From Streptomyces sp. CB02366 (GTDB lineage Bacteria; Actinomycetota; Actinomycetes; Streptomycetales; Streptomycetaceae): a stretch of 64,000 nt of DNA. This document shows, piece by piece, positions 25,878-35,407 of the stretch (positions are counted from its first letter, which is position 1; each line of letters starts with the position of its first letter). The notes under the pieces are model-generated. The model was not told the DNA's origin, did not search any database, and worked only from the letters and a program-made list of their open reading frames with translations. Location: positions 113,723 through 177,722 of the forward strand of contig NZ_LIVT01000006.1 of assembly GCF_001905905.1 (NCBI RefSeq), written 5' to 3'. The position numbers were made by a program, and so were the translations under genes.

Positions 25878-27620
25878 ATGTTGTCCTCGGTGTCATCACT
25901 GCTGAGCCGCCCCTCCACCTGGTTCCGTCGGGCCGGCCGGCCGGGCCCGTCCCGTTGGAACACCTGGGATCCGCCGAGGGCCGAGGTGCTCGGAGTGGCC
26001 CGGACGCTCACGTCCGCCACGCGGGTGGTGGACGTGATGCATCTGCTGCGGAGCGAGGACGGGATCGAGAAGTACTACACGGTCAATCCGGGATCGGCGT
26101 TCGCGGACGGCCTCGACTCCTACCTGTCCGGTCTCGGCATCCACGTGCTGAGCTGGGAGGAGGCGACCCGGCGCTCGTTCGATCTGGCGGTGAGCTGTTC
26201 GGTGCATCCGACGATGCGCCGGCTCGACGCCCCGCTGATGGTGCTGCCGCACGGCGCCGGGTACAACCGTCTCGTCACCGAGTCGACCGGGGAGGCCGCC
26301 GCCCCCGCCGGACTGTCGCGCCGGGAGCTGATGTGGCGCGGAAAGGTCGTGCCGAAGGCGATCGGCGTCTCCCACCAGGGGCAGATCGACCGGCTCACCG
26401 AGACCTGTCCCGAGGCGGCCCCCTATGCCGTGCCCGTGGGCGACTGGTGCTTCCAGCGCATCACCGCGAGCATGTCCCATCGGGACCGATACCGTTCGCG
26501 GCTCGGCGCGGTCGACGGGCGGAGGCTGGTCGTCATCCACTCCACCTGGAGCGAGCACTCGCTGCTCGGGCGCCATCCGGAGCTGCCGCTGCGGCTGGTC
26601 ACCTCGCTCCCGGCCGACGAGTTCGCCGTCGCGGCCGTCTTCCATCCCAACGTGTGGGCCCGGCACACCCGCGCCGGAGTGCTGGAGCGGCTGGGGGCCG
26701 CGATGGACGCCGGGCTCATGATCATCCCGCCGCAGGAGGGCTGGCGGGCCGCGGTGGTGGCCAGTGACTGGGTGGTCGGCGACCACGGCAGTACCTCCTT
26801 CTACTCGGCCGCCGCGGAGCGCGTCACGCTGCTCGCGGCCACCGGCCTGGACGAACTGGACCCGCTCTCGCCCGCCGCCGCGTTCGGCCGGGGCGCGCCG
26901 CGTCTGGACCCCGAGGGGGACGTCCACGCCCAACTGCTGGACGCGGCGGGCCGGCACGACCCGGCGGTGCTGCGACCCGTGGTCGACGGGCAGCTCGCCT
27001 CGGTCGACACCTCCGGGGAGGTGACACGGGCCCGGATGTACGCGTTCCTCGCCGGGCGCGGGGTCCGGGCGCCGGGGGAGGCGCCGCGGCCCGTCCCCGT
27101 GCCGGCGCCCGAACCGGTGCGCCGGGCGGCGGTCACCGCGTACGACGTGACGGGCGCCCATGACGGCCGGGGCGGCGTCGAGGTCCAGCGGCGGCCTCTC
27201 GTCGCGGGGCACCACACCCGGGCGCTCGGCTTCTACGCCGTCACCACCGAGGAGAACCATCCGCACTGGCCGGACGCCGCGGAGGTGCTGGCCCGTACGG
27301 TCGAGGACGCGGAGGTGGCCGCCCTCGACTGGATCGCGGAGGCCGCCCTGCGGTACGAGAACCTCAACGTCCTGGTCGCCCGGCTGGACGAAACCCGCTG
27401 CCTCGTCCGGCTGCGCGGCGGACGGAAGTGGGAGGCCCGCGCCGAACGCGCCTGGGGCGCCCGCCGGCCCCCGCTCGACCCGGTGCTCCTGGGGGCGGCC
27501 GTCAACCTGTGGCTGACCGATCCGGAACGGTCGAAGGACCTGGGCGGCGGGCTGACGCTGCGCACCGGCGAGAGGAGCGTGCGGGTGGCCTTCACCCCGC
27601 CGTGCGCGTCCCGTACGTGA
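25878..27620 (+). CDS. GT-B/CDP-glycerol-transferase-like protein, unknown substrate
   Basis: A 580-residue protein without signal peptide. The first two thirds resemble the GT-B fold of CDP-glycerol glycerophosphotransferases: VVDVMHLLRSEDG, LMVLPHGAGYN (near 124), VVIHSTWSEHSLLG, AAVFHPNVWARH and SDWVVGDHGSTSFYSAA (near 300), where TagF-like enzymes have a nucleotide-sugar loop. A Pro-rich linker leads to a separate C-terminal domain (EENHPHWPDAAEVLARTVED). ATG at 25878 is the first good start after low-complexity sequence; its ribosome binding site is weak. It directly follows the NB-ARC/TPR gene and the two probably work together. No function can be named. Confidence 0.65.
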   Translation: MLSSVSSLLSRPSTWFRRAGRPGPSRWNTWDPPRAEVLGVARTLTSATRVVDVMHLLRSEDGIEKYYTVNPGSAFADGLDSYLSGLGIHVLSWEEATRRSFDLAVSCSVHPTMRRLDAPLMVLPHGAGYNRLVTESTGEAAAPAGLSRRELMWRGKVVPKAIGVSHQGQIDRLTETCPEAAPYAVPVGDWCFQRITASMSHRDRYRSRLGAVDGRRLVVIHSTWSEHSLLGRHPELPLRLVTSLPADEFAVAAVFHPNVWARHTRAGVLERLGAAMDAGLMIIPPQEGWRAAVVASDWVVGDHGSTSFYSAAAERVTLLAATGLDELDPLSPAAAFGRGAPRLDPEGDVHAQLLDAAGRHDPAVLRPVVDGQLASVDTSGEVTRARMYAFLAGRGVRAPGEAPRPVPVPAPEPVRRAAVTAYDVTGAHDGRGGVEVQRRPLVAGHHTRALGFYAVTTEENHPHWPDAAEVLARTVEDAEVAALDWIAEAALRYENLNVLVARLDETRCLVRLRGGRKWEARAERAWGARRPPLDPVLLGAAVNLWLTDPERSKDLGGGLTLRTGERSVRVAFTPPCASRT

Positions 27621-27796
27621 TCCACGCGCGGGACACGGCAGGGCGCACGCGGCGCGAACGGCCGGTCCCGCCTGATGCCGACCTTGTGATCAAAGCTGCG
27701 CAGATGTCATAAGGGAGGGGTCGGAAGGCGGAGCTTCCTCGCTCTAAATTCGGACGGAAATGAGCGCGAACAGCTCCCGTATTCACGCAATCTCCT

Positions 27797-27802
27797 TATA
27801 GT
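27797..27802 (+). promoter_or_regulatory. Candidate -10 element before the P450 pair
   Basis: TATAGT lies in a locally AT-richer stretch 60 bases before the chosen P450 start. No good -35 is seen 17-18 bases upstream, so this is only a candidate. A small hairpin GGAAG/CTTCC at 27723-27738 precedes it. Confidence 0.3.
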
Positions 27803-27861
27803 GGTGCCGCGTTGATCGTATGGTCCCAACGCGCGAAGCCGCTGCCACTGGAGTCCGTACG

Positions 27862-29151
27862 ATGACGCACCCCTCGTCCGCCACGCCCTCGTCCGCGGCC
27901 GGCGGCTGCCCCGTGGGCGGTACGGGGGCGGTCGCGCTCAGCGGGCCCGGTTTCCACACCGAACCGCAGGCGCTGTACCGGCGGATGCGGCGCGATCACG
28001 GACCCGTCGTCCCGGTCGAACTGCCCGGCGGCGTCCCCGCCTGGCTGGTGATCGGCTATCGGGAACTCCACCAGGTCACCAGCGACGGGGAGTTGTTCCC
28101 CCGGGACGTCTCCCTGTGGAACCAGTGGGAGAACATCCCCGCCGACTGGCCGCTCCTGCCCATGGTGGGGACGCCCATGCCGTCCATCTACTTCACCGCC
28201 GGGGCCGAGCACCGCCGCCACGTCGACATGGTCGTCCCCGCGCTCGAAGCGGCGGATCCCTTCGAAATCCGGCAGCACTGCGAGCAGTTGGCCGACCGGC
28301 TCATCGACGCCGTGTGCACGCGGGGAACCGCCGACCTCGTCGCCGAGTACGCCGAGCCGCTGCCCGTCCTCGTCCTCGCCCGGCTTATCGGCTTCCCCGA
28401 CGAGGAGGGCGCCGACATCGCCCGGGTGCTGAAGGACCTCGCCGACGGCGGCCCCGGGGCCCAGAAGGCGTACCAGCGCTTCGGCGAGCACATGCACCGG
28501 CTCGTCGCCGCCAAGCGGGAGCGGCCCGGGGACGACGTGACCTCCCGCATGCTCGCCCACCCCGAACCGTTCACCGACGAGGAGTACGCGCTCGACCTGA
28601 TGGCCGTCACGGCGGCCGGGCACCTGACCACCGCCGACTGGATCGGCAGCTCCACCCGGCTGATGCTCACCGAGGACCAGTTCGCCGACGCCCTTCCCGG
28701 CGGCCGGCACAGCGTCGCCGAAGCCATGAACGAGGTGCTGTGGGAGGAGGGCCCCACCCAGATCCTGGCCGGTCGCTGGGCGGCGCGCGACGCCCGGCTC
28801 GGCGGGCGGAACATCGCGCGCGGCGACATGCTGCTCCTCGGACTCGGCGCGGCCAACGCCGACCCGCACATCCGGCAGCAGGTCTCCTCCTCCGTGGTCC
28901 GCTCCGGCCGCGGCGGCAACAGCGCGCACCTGGCGTTCAGCCACGGCGAGTACCGCTGCCCCTTCCCGGCCCAGGAGATCGCCGAGACCATCGCCCGTAC
29001 CGGCGTCGAGGTGCTGATGGACCGGCTTCCCGACCTCGAACTGTCCGTTCCCGCGACCGAGTTGGTCCGCCGTCCGTCCGCCTTCCTGCGCGGCACGATC
29101 GCGCTGCCCGTCCGTTTCACGCCCGTACGTACGACAGGAGACGCGTTGTGA
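27862..29151 (+). CDS. Cytochrome P450 lacking ExxR (CYP157-like)
   Basis: A 429-residue P450. The heme loop FSHGEYRCPFPAQE carries the axial Cys (about 366) and the I-helix has AGHLTTADW (about 252-257). The K-helix, where P450s have Glu-x-x-Arg, reads Glu291-Val-Leu-Trp294, so the normally invariant Arg is missing. This is a known hallmark of the Streptomyces CYP157 group that pairs with CYP154 in conservons. The heme motif is also unusual, with Pro after the Cys in place of Gly. ATG at 27862 has GGAG eight bases upstream; an ATG at 27820 is the alternative. It overlaps the second P450 by GTGA. Confidence 0.85.
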   Translation: MTHPSSATPSSAAGGCPVGGTGAVALSGPGFHTEPQALYRRMRRDHGPVVPVELPGGVPAWLVIGYRELHQVTSDGELFPRDVSLWNQWENIPADWPLLPMVGTPMPSIYFTAGAEHRRHVDMVVPALEAADPFEIRQHCEQLADRLIDAVCTRGTADLVAEYAEPLPVLVLARLIGFPDEEGADIARVLKDLADGGPGAQKAYQRFGEHMHRLVAAKRERPGDDVTSRMLAHPEPFTDEEYALDLMAVTAAGHLTTADWIGSSTRLMLTEDQFADALPGGRHSVAEAMNEVLWEEGPTQILAGRWAARDARLGGRNIARGDMLLLGLGAANADPHIRQQVSSSVVRSGRGGNSAHLAFSHGEYRCPFPAQEIAETIARTGVEVLMDRLPDLELSVPATELVRRPSAFLRGTIALPVRFTPVRTTGDAL

Positions 29152-30401
29152 ACTGTCCGCACACTGCCGCCGCGCCGACCGACCGGAACGCCGGAGTCGT
29201 CGTCATCGATCCCCTGGTCCAGGACCTGGACGGGGAGACCGCGCGGCTGCGCGACGCCGGCGTCCTCGCCCGGATCGACCTGCTCGGCGTGCCCGCGTGG
29301 ACGGTCACCCGGCACGCGGAGGCCCGTCGACTCCTGGTCGACCAGCGCCTGGTGAAGGACATCGACGCCTGGGAGCCGTGGCGGAGCGGCGTGGTGACAC
29401 GTGCATGGCCGCTCATCGGCATGATCGACGCCGGCCGCTCGATGTTCACCGTCGACGGGGCCGAACACCGGCGGCTGCGCACCAAGACCTCCCAGGCGCT
29501 CACCCCGCGCAGGCTGGAGGCGATCCGCCCCGCCATCGAGGAGTTCACCGAGGAACTGCTGGACCACCTGGAGGCGGGCCGGGACGAGAACGGGGTCGTC
29601 GACCTCAAAGCGGTCTTCGCCCAGCCGCTCCCGATGAAGGTGGTCGGCATGCTGATGGGCGTCGACGAGTCCCGGCACGCCATGCTGACCCGGCAGTACA
29701 AGGCGTTCTTCTCCATGCTCACTCCGCAGGACGAACGCCTCGCCCTGCTCGCGGAGTTGGACGTCTTCTACACCGATCTCGTACGGGAGAAGGCCGCCCG
29801 GCCCACGGACGACCTCACCAGCGCGCTGATCCTCGCGGAGGAGGGCGGCGAGCCGCTCACCGAGGAGGAGGTGGTGGGCAACCTCAAGGCCATGGTCGCC
29901 GCCGGGCACGAGACCACCATCGGACTGGTCCTCAACGCCGTGCGCGCTCTCCTCTCCCACCCCGGCCAACTGCGCATGGTGCTCGACGGGGAGGCCGGCT
30001 GGGACGCGGTGATCGAGGAGACGCTGCGCTGGGACACCCCCACCACCCACCTGCTGATGAGGTTCGCCACCGAGGACATCGCCGTGGGCGGCGAGGTGAT
30101 CCGCAAGGGCGAGGGCGTCGTCGTCTCCTACCGGGCCATCGGCCGCGACATCGAACAGCACGGTCCCGACGCCGACGCCTTCGACATCACCCGGCCCACC
30201 CGCAACCGGCACATGACGTTCGGCCACGGACCGCACATCTGCCCCGGCGCGGCCCTGTCGCGCGTCGAGGCGGGGATCGCGCTGCCCGCCCTCTTCGGGC
30301 GCTTTCCCGGGCTGCGCCTCGCGGTGCCGGACGCGGAGATCACCAAGCTCCCGGTGATGACGCAGAACGACATGGCCGCCTTCCCCGTCCTCCTGGACTG
30401 A
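29148..30401 (+). CDS. Cytochrome P450 (CYP154-like)
   Basis: A 417-residue soluble P450 with all standard motifs. The I-helix is MVAAGHETTIGL. The K-helix is EETLRW with a proper ExxR (Glu291, Arg294) and the heme loop FGHGPHICPGAAL has the axial Cys near 365. GTG at 29148 overlaps the stop of the preceding P450, so the two are co-translated. Pairing a normal P450 with an ExxR-less one matches the CYP154/CYP157 pairs that close conservon operons, though no conservon genes adjoin here. Substrate and redox partner are unknown; no ferredoxin gene is adjacent. Confidence 0.88.
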   Translation: MNCPHTAAAPTDRNAGVVVIDPLVQDLDGETARLRDAGVLARIDLLGVPAWTVTRHAEARRLLVDQRLVKDIDAWEPWRSGVVTRAWPLIGMIDAGRSMFTVDGAEHRRLRTKTSQALTPRRLEAIRPAIEEFTEELLDHLEAGRDENGVVDLKAVFAQPLPMKVVGMLMGVDESRHAMLTRQYKAFFSMLTPQDERLALLAELDVFYTDLVREKAARPTDDLTSALILAEEGGEPLTEEEVVGNLKAMVAAGHETTIGLVLNAVRALLSHPGQLRMVLDGEAGWDAVIEETLRWDTPTTHLLMRFATEDIAVGGEVIRKGEGVVVSYRAIGRDIEQHGPDADAFDITRPTRNRHMTFGHGPHICPGAALSRVEAGIALPALFGRFPGLRLAVPDAEITKLPVMTQNDMAAFPVLLD

Positions 30402-31070
30402 CGGGGGCCGTCGGACCGTCGGGCGGGGAGGGGGGCACCTGCCGTGCGAACCGGGTTTCCTCGCGCTCGCGCCGCATCGCCCCGGCACTCCCCCCGGCCG
30501 CAGCGGCGCGCCGTCGCCGCACGGAGGCGGCGGTGCCACCCCGCGGCAGGGCGCCCGAGCGGTACCGGGGCCCGGCCCGGCTGCTGACGACGTCGCGAAC
30601 TCGTCCGCGGAGGCCGAGGCTCTGGCCCTGTACGGGGCCGCGGAGCCCGGGGCCCTGGTCCCGTACGAGTCCGGCGGCCCGGGGCTCTGGTCCCGCACGA
30701 GCCCGGGAGCCCGGGAGCCCGGGAGCCCGGGAGCCCGGAAGTGGGGCTCGGCGCCCGGGGGTCGTGCGGCCCGCAGACGTGTACAGGAAGCCGGGCCCCG
30801 CGTACGGCCGCCGGTGGTCCGCGCCTCCGCAAGCTCCCCGCCCACCCCCTGCCGCACGCCTGCGGGAACCTCCCCTCCGGCACGGCCCCGTACGCCGTCC
30901 CGCTTCGGCCGCCGCACGTGAGGCGCATCACTCTGCGTGAAATTCTCGGCATGGTTTCCGTCGTGCCGGGGAGGGGTCCAGGTCGCTGGTGCGGCCGTAC
31001 CCGGCTCACCGCGCACCGTGCCCCCGCCGAACCGGAGGGGGCATTTCAGGCACGGAAGGCGAAAAACGAC
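30402..31070. other. Long intergenic region with repeats, no gene seen
   Basis: A 669-base gap between the P450 pair and betB. It holds an imperfect direct repeat of about 32 bases (around 30646 and 30676) sharing CCCGGGGCnCTGGTCCCG, then a tandem GAGCCCGG array. The last 130 bases are less repetitive and probably carry the betB promoter, but no clear -10/-35 could be fixed. Open frames here are low-complexity Arg/Pro/Gly strings. Confidence 0.5.
30699..30738. repeat. Five tandem copies of GAGCCCGG
   Basis: Five exact 8-bp copies, head to tail. Each unit is close to self-complementary with its neighbour (CCCGGG centres), so the array can also fold. It lies in non-coding DNA upstream of betB. 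Confidence 0.85.
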
Positions 31071-32573
31071 ATGTCGGCGCTCAGTACCATCCACATCGAC
31101 GGCGCCTGGCGGGCCGCCGGCTCAGGGGCCACGCGCGAGGTCCTCGACCCCGCCGACGCCACGGTCCTGGCCGTCGTCGCGGAAGGGGGGGCGGAGGACG
31201 CCGACGCGGCGATCGCGGCGGCGCGGCGCGCCTTCGACGACGGCCCCTGGCCGCACAAGCCCGTCGCCGAGCGGGCCGCCCTGCTGCGCCGGGTCGCCGA
31301 CCTGCTCCAGCGGGACCGCGAGGAGATCGCGATCACCGAGAGCCGCGACACCGGCAAGACCCTCGAAGAGGGCCGGGTCGACGTGGACGACGTGACCAAC
31401 GCCTTCCGGTACTTCGCCGACCTCGTGATGAACGAGAGCGGCGGCAGGGTCGTCGACGCGGGCGACCCCGACGTCCACAGCATCGTCGTCCACGAGCCGG
31501 TCGGCGTCTGCGCGCTCATCGCCCCCTGGAACTACCCGCTCCTCCAGGCCAGCTGGAAGATCGCCCCGGCCCTCGCCGCCGGCAACACCTTCGTCCTCAA
31601 GCCCAGCGAGGTCACCCCGCTCTCCACCGTCCACCTGGTCGGGCTGCTCGCCGAGGCCGGACTCCCCGACGGCGCGGCCAACCTGGTCACCGGCGCCGGC
31701 GACCCGGTGGGCGCCCGCTTCGCCGAGCATCCGGACGTCGACCTCGTCTCCTTCACCGGCGGCCTCGCCAGCGGCACGAAGGTGGCCCTGGCCGCCGCGC
31801 CGACCGTGAAGAAGGTCGCCCTGGAACTGGGCGGCAAGAACCCCAACGTGGTCTTCGCCGACGCCTGCGCCACCGACGAGGACTTCGACACCGCCGTCGA
31901 CCAGGCGTTGAACGCCGCGTTCTTCCACAGCGGCCAGGTCTGCTCCGCCGGCGCCCGCCTGATCGTCCAGGACACCGTCAGCGAGCGGTTCGTCACCGAA
32001 CTGGCCCGCCGCGCCGACGCCGTCCGCCTCGGCCGGGGCACCCTCGACGGCGTCGAGTGCGGCCCCCTCGTCTCCGCCCAGCAGCTCGCCAAGGTCGAGG
32101 CGTACGTCGCCTCCGCCCGCGAGGAGGGCGCGATAGTCCGGGCCGGGGGGAAGCGCCCCGAACCTAGCGACGTGCGGCCCGCAGGCGGCTACTTCTACCG
32201 GCCGACCGTCCTCGACGGCTGCCACCGGGGGATGAAGGTGGTCCGCGAGGAGACCTTCGGCCCGATTCTCACCGTCGAGACCTTCCGTACCGAGGAAGAG
32301 GCCATCACCCTGGCCAACGACACCGACTACGGCCTCGCGGGCGCCGTCTGGACGACCGACGCCGGCCGGGCCCGCCGGGTCGCCGGACGGTTGCGCCACG
32401 GCACCGTCTGGATCAACGACTACCACCCCTACCTCCCGCAGGCCGAGTGGGGCGGCTTCGGGAAGTCCGGCACCGGACGCGAACTCGGCCCGACCGGCCT
32501 CGCGGAGTACCGCGAGGCCAAGCACATCTACCAGAACCTCAACCCGCGCCCCCAGCGGTGGTTCGCCGGCTGA
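31071..32573 (+). CDS. betB: Betaine-aldehyde dehydrogenase
   Basis: A 500-residue NAD(P)-dependent aldehyde dehydrogenase, oxidising betaine aldehyde to glycine betaine. It has IAPWNYPLLQASWKIAPALA, the general-base Glu in LELGGKNPNVVF, the catalytic Cys in HSGQVCSAGARL and EETFGPILTV. GGAAGG lies about twelve bases before the ATG. It is followed by a GMC oxidoreductase of the choline dehydrogenase type and a betaine-type ABC importer, which fixes the likely substrate. The product is an osmoprotectant. Confidence 0.9.
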   Translation: MSALSTIHIDGAWRAAGSGATREVLDPADATVLAVVAEGGAEDADAAIAAARRAFDDGPWPHKPVAERAALLRRVADLLQRDREEIAITESRDTGKTLEEGRVDVDDVTNAFRYFADLVMNESGGRVVDAGDPDVHSIVVHEPVGVCALIAPWNYPLLQASWKIAPALAAGNTFVLKPSEVTPLSTVHLVGLLAEAGLPDGAANLVTGAGDPVGARFAEHPDVDLVSFTGGLASGTKVALAAAPTVKKVALELGGKNPNVVFADACATDEDFDTAVDQALNAAFFHSGQVCSAGARLIVQDTVSERFVTELARRADAVRLGRGTLDGVECGPLVSAQQLAKVEAYVASAREEGAIVRAGGKRPEPSDVRPAGGYFYRPTVLDGCHRGMKVVREETFGPILTVETFRTEEEAITLANDTDYGLAGAVWTTDAGRARRVAGRLRHGTVWINDYHPYLPQAEWGGFGKSGTGRELGPTGLAEYREAKHIYQNLNPRPQRWFAG

Positions 32574-32672
32574 CGCCTGCGGGGGCCCCGTACCGGTACG
32601 GCCACCGGGGCCCCGCCCGGCTGTTCGCAGCACCACGCACACGCACGAACCTTGCAGAAGGAGCAATGACCG

Positions 32673-34286
32673 ATGCCCTCCACCTCCCGTAGTACCGCGG
32701 CCCCCGACCCCGACAGCCCTGTCTCCGACTACGTGATCGTCGGCGGCGGCACCGCCGGGTCGGTCATCGCCTCCCGGCTCGCCGAGGACCCCGGCACCAC
32801 CGTCACGGTCGTCGAGGGCGGCCCCAGCGACATCGGCCGGGACGACGTGCTGACGCTGCGCCGCTGGCTCGGCCTGCTCGGCGGCGACCTCGACTACGAC
32901 TACCCCACCACCGAGCAGCCGCGCGGCAACTCCCACATCCGGCACAGCCGCGCCCGGGTCCTCGGCGGCTGCTCCTCGCACAACACGCTGATCAGCTTCA
33001 AGCCGCTGCCCGGGGACTGGGACGAGTGGGCCGAGGCGGGTGCGGAGGGCTGGGACGCCGCCGCGATGGACCCGTACTTCGCCAAGCTGCGCAACAACAT
33101 CGTCCCGGTCGACGAGAAGGACCGCAACGCCATCGCCCGCGACTTCGTCGACGCCGCCCGGCAGGCGGCCGGGGTTCCGCGCGTGGACAGCTTCAACCGC
33201 GAGCCGTTCCACGAGGGCGTCGGCTTCTTCGACCTCGCCTACCACCCCGAGGACAACAAGCGCTCCTCCGCCTCGGTGGCCTACCTCCACCCGCACATCG
33301 AGGCCGGCGACCGCCCCAACCTCCGTATCCTGCTGGAGACCTGGGCCTACCGCCTCGAGTTCGACGGCACCCGCGCCACCGGCGTCCACGTGCGGAGGGC
33401 GGACGGCGAGGAGGTCCTGCTGCGCGCCGCCCGCGAGGTCATCGTCTGCGCGGGCGCCGTGGACACGCCCCGGCTGCTGCTGCACTCCGGGATCGGACCG
33501 CGCGAGGACCTGGCCGCGCTCGGCATCGAGGTCCGCCACGACCTCCCGGGCGTCGGCGAGAACCTGCTCGACCACCCCGAGTCCGTCATCGTCTGGGAGA
33601 CCGACGGGCCCATCCCGGAGAACTCCGCGATGGACTCCGACGCGGGACTCTTCGTCCGTCGCGACCCCGCATCCCGGGGCCCGGACCTGATGTTCCACTT
33701 CTACCAGATCCCGTTCACCGACAACCCCGAGCGGCTCGGCTATGAGAAGCCCGAGCACGGGGTGTCGATGACCCCGAACATCCCCAAACCGCGCAGCCGG
33801 GGCCGCCTCTACCTCACCAGCGCCGACCCCGAGGCCAAACCCGCCCTGGACTTCCGGTACTTCACCGACGAGCACGATTACGACGGCCGCACCCTGGTCG
33901 ACGGCATCAAGCTCGCCCGCGAGATCGCCGCCACCGAACCACTGGCCCACTGGCTCAAGCGCGAGGTCTGCCCGGGACCGGAGGTCACCTCGGACGAGGA
34001 CCTCGGCGAGTACGCCCGCAAGGTCGCCCACACCGTCTACCACCCGGCCGGCACCTGCAGGATGGGCGCGGCCGACGACCAGCAGGCCGTGGTGGACCCG
34101 CAGCTGCGCATCCGGGGCCTCGACGGCATCCGGATCGCCGACGCCTCCGTCTTCCCGACCATGCCCGCCGTCAACCCGATGATCGGCGTCCTCATGGTCG
34201 GCGAGAAGTGCGCCGAACTCCTCAAGGGCCGGGCGGGCGACACCGCCCCGGTCACCGGTACCAGCACCGGAGGCGATGCCCGATGA
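32673..34286 (+). CDS. betA: Choline dehydrogenase-type GMC oxidoreductase
   Basis: A 537-residue FAD enzyme of the GMC family, expected to oxidise choline to betaine aldehyde. The FAD Rossmann motif is YVIVGGGTAGSVIASRL (from about residue 19). GMC signatures are ARVLGGCSSHN and CAGAVDTPRLLLHSGIG. The catalytic His is in YHPAGTCRMG and the C-terminal part is NPMIGVLMVGEKCAEL. ATG at 32673 has AAGGAG nine bases upstream; a nearby ATG at 32666 is out of frame. It overlaps the transporter ATPase gene by ATGA. Confidence 0.88.
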   Translation: MPSTSRSTAAPDPDSPVSDYVIVGGGTAGSVIASRLAEDPGTTVTVVEGGPSDIGRDDVLTLRRWLGLLGGDLDYDYPTTEQPRGNSHIRHSRARVLGGCSSHNTLISFKPLPGDWDEWAEAGAEGWDAAAMDPYFAKLRNNIVPVDEKDRNAIARDFVDAARQAAGVPRVDSFNREPFHEGVGFFDLAYHPEDNKRSSASVAYLHPHIEAGDRPNLRILLETWAYRLEFDGTRATGVHVRRADGEEVLLRAAREVIVCAGAVDTPRLLLHSGIGPREDLAALGIEVRHDLPGVGENLLDHPESVIVWETDGPIPENSAMDSDAGLFVRRDPASRGPDLMFHFYQIPFTDNPERLGYEKPEHGVSMTPNIPKPRSRGRLYLTSADPEAKPALDFRYFTDEHDYDGRTLVDGIKLAREIAATEPLAHWLKREVCPGPEVTSDEDLGEYARKVAHTVYHPAGTCRMGAADDQQAVVDPQLRIRGLDGIRIADASVFPTMPAVNPMIGVLMVGEKCAELLKGRAGDTAPVTGTSTGGDAR

Positions 34287-35407
34287 CCGCGACCCGGGCC
34301 CCCGAAGCCACGGCCGGGACCGCCGAGGACGCCGTCTTCTCCGTGCGCAACCTCTGGAAGGTCTTCGGCCCCAAGGCCGACCGCGTCCCCGGCGGAGAGC
34401 ACGCCGCGCTCCCGCCCGCCGAACTGCGCGAGGCCACCGGCTGCACCGCCGCCGTGCGCGACGTCTCCTTCGACGTCCGCAAGGGCGAGGTCTTCGTCGT
34501 CATGGGCCTCTCCGGCTCCGGCAAGTCCACCCTCGTCCGCTGCCTCACCCGGCTGATCGAGCCCACCAGCGGCACCGTCGCCATCGACGGCGAGGACGTC
34601 CTCGCGATGGACCGCTCCCGCCTGCGCGAACTGCGCCGCCACCGGGCCGCGATGGTCTTCCAGCACTTCGGACTCCTCCCGCACCGCACGGTGTTGGACA
34701 ACGTCGCCTACGGCCTGGAGATCCAGGGACTGGGCAAGGCCGAACGCCGGGCCAAGGCGGCCGAGTTGGTGGCCAAGGTCGGCCTCGCGGGCATGGAGGG
34801 CCGGCGCCCCTCGCAGCTCTCCGGCGGCCAGCAGCAGCGTGTCGGCCTCGCCCGCGCGCTCGCCGTCGACCCGTCCGTCCTCCTCTTCGACGAACCCTTC
34901 AGCGCGCTGGACCCGCTGATCCGCCGCGAGATGCAGGACGAGGTGGTCCGGCTGCACCGTGAGGAGGGCCGCACCATGGTCTTCATCACCCACGACCTCG
35001 GCGAGGCCCTGCGCCTGGGCACCCGGATCGCGCTCATGCGCGACGGCGGCATCGTCCAGCTCGGCGCCCCCGAGGAGATCGTGGGCTCGCCCGCCGACGA
35101 CTACGTCCGCGAGTTCGTCCGCGACGTACCGCGCGAACAGGTCCTCACCGTCGCCACCGCCATGCGTCCCGCGCTCGCCGGGGAGAGCGGGCGCGGACCG
35201 GCCGTGCGCCCCGACGCCACCGTCTCCGAGGCGATCGAGGCGGTCTCCCGCTCCGGCGACCCCGCCGCCCGCGTGATGGACGGCGGCCGGCTCGTCGGCG
35301 TCGTCGACCGCGCCCGCCTCCTCGACGTCGTCGCCGGAACGGCCGGACCCGTCGCGGCGGCCCCGGCCCCCGACGTACCGGACGGCCCCCGCGAGGTGAC
35401 CGTCTGA
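34283..35407 (+). CDS. proV: Glycine betaine/choline ABC transporter ATPase
   Basis: A 374-residue ATPase of the ProV/OpuAA class. Walker A is GLSGSGKST, the signature LSGGQQQRVGLARA and Walker B VLLFDEPFSALDP. It opens with an extended N-terminus (NLWKVFGPKADRV) typical of the family. The C-terminus has a CBS-like regulatory region (TVSEAIEAVSRSGDPAARVMDGGRLVGVVD), which in this family senses ionic strength. Coupled to betA upstream by ATGA and to the permease downstream by TGATG. Confidence 0.9.
   Translation: MTATRAPEATAGTAEDAVFSVRNLWKVFGPKADRVPGGEHAALPPAELREATGCTAAVRDVSFDVRKGEVFVVMGLSGSGKSTLVRCLTRLIEPTSGTVAIDGEDVLAMDRSRLRELRRHRAAMVFQHFGLLPHRTVLDNVAYGLEIQGLGKAERRAKAAELVAKVGLAGMEGRRPSQLSGGQQQRVGLARALAVDPSVLLFDEPFSALDPLIRREMQDEVVRLHREEGRTMVFITHDLGEALRLGTRIALMRDGGIVQLGAPEEIVGSPADDYVREFVRDVPREQVLTVATAMRPALAGESGRGPAVRPDATVSEAIEAVSRSGDPAARVMDGGRLVGVVDRARLLDVVAGTAGPVAAAPAPDVPDGPREVTV

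Noticed and set aside
23481..27620. A single 1379-codon NB-ARC and GT-like fusion
   Set aside because: The joining segment is low-complexity, and a +1 frame gives a natural protein end; two genes with a frameshift explain it better.
30699..30738. CRISPR-like array
   Set aside because: The 8-bp units are contiguous with no spacers and no cas genes are present.
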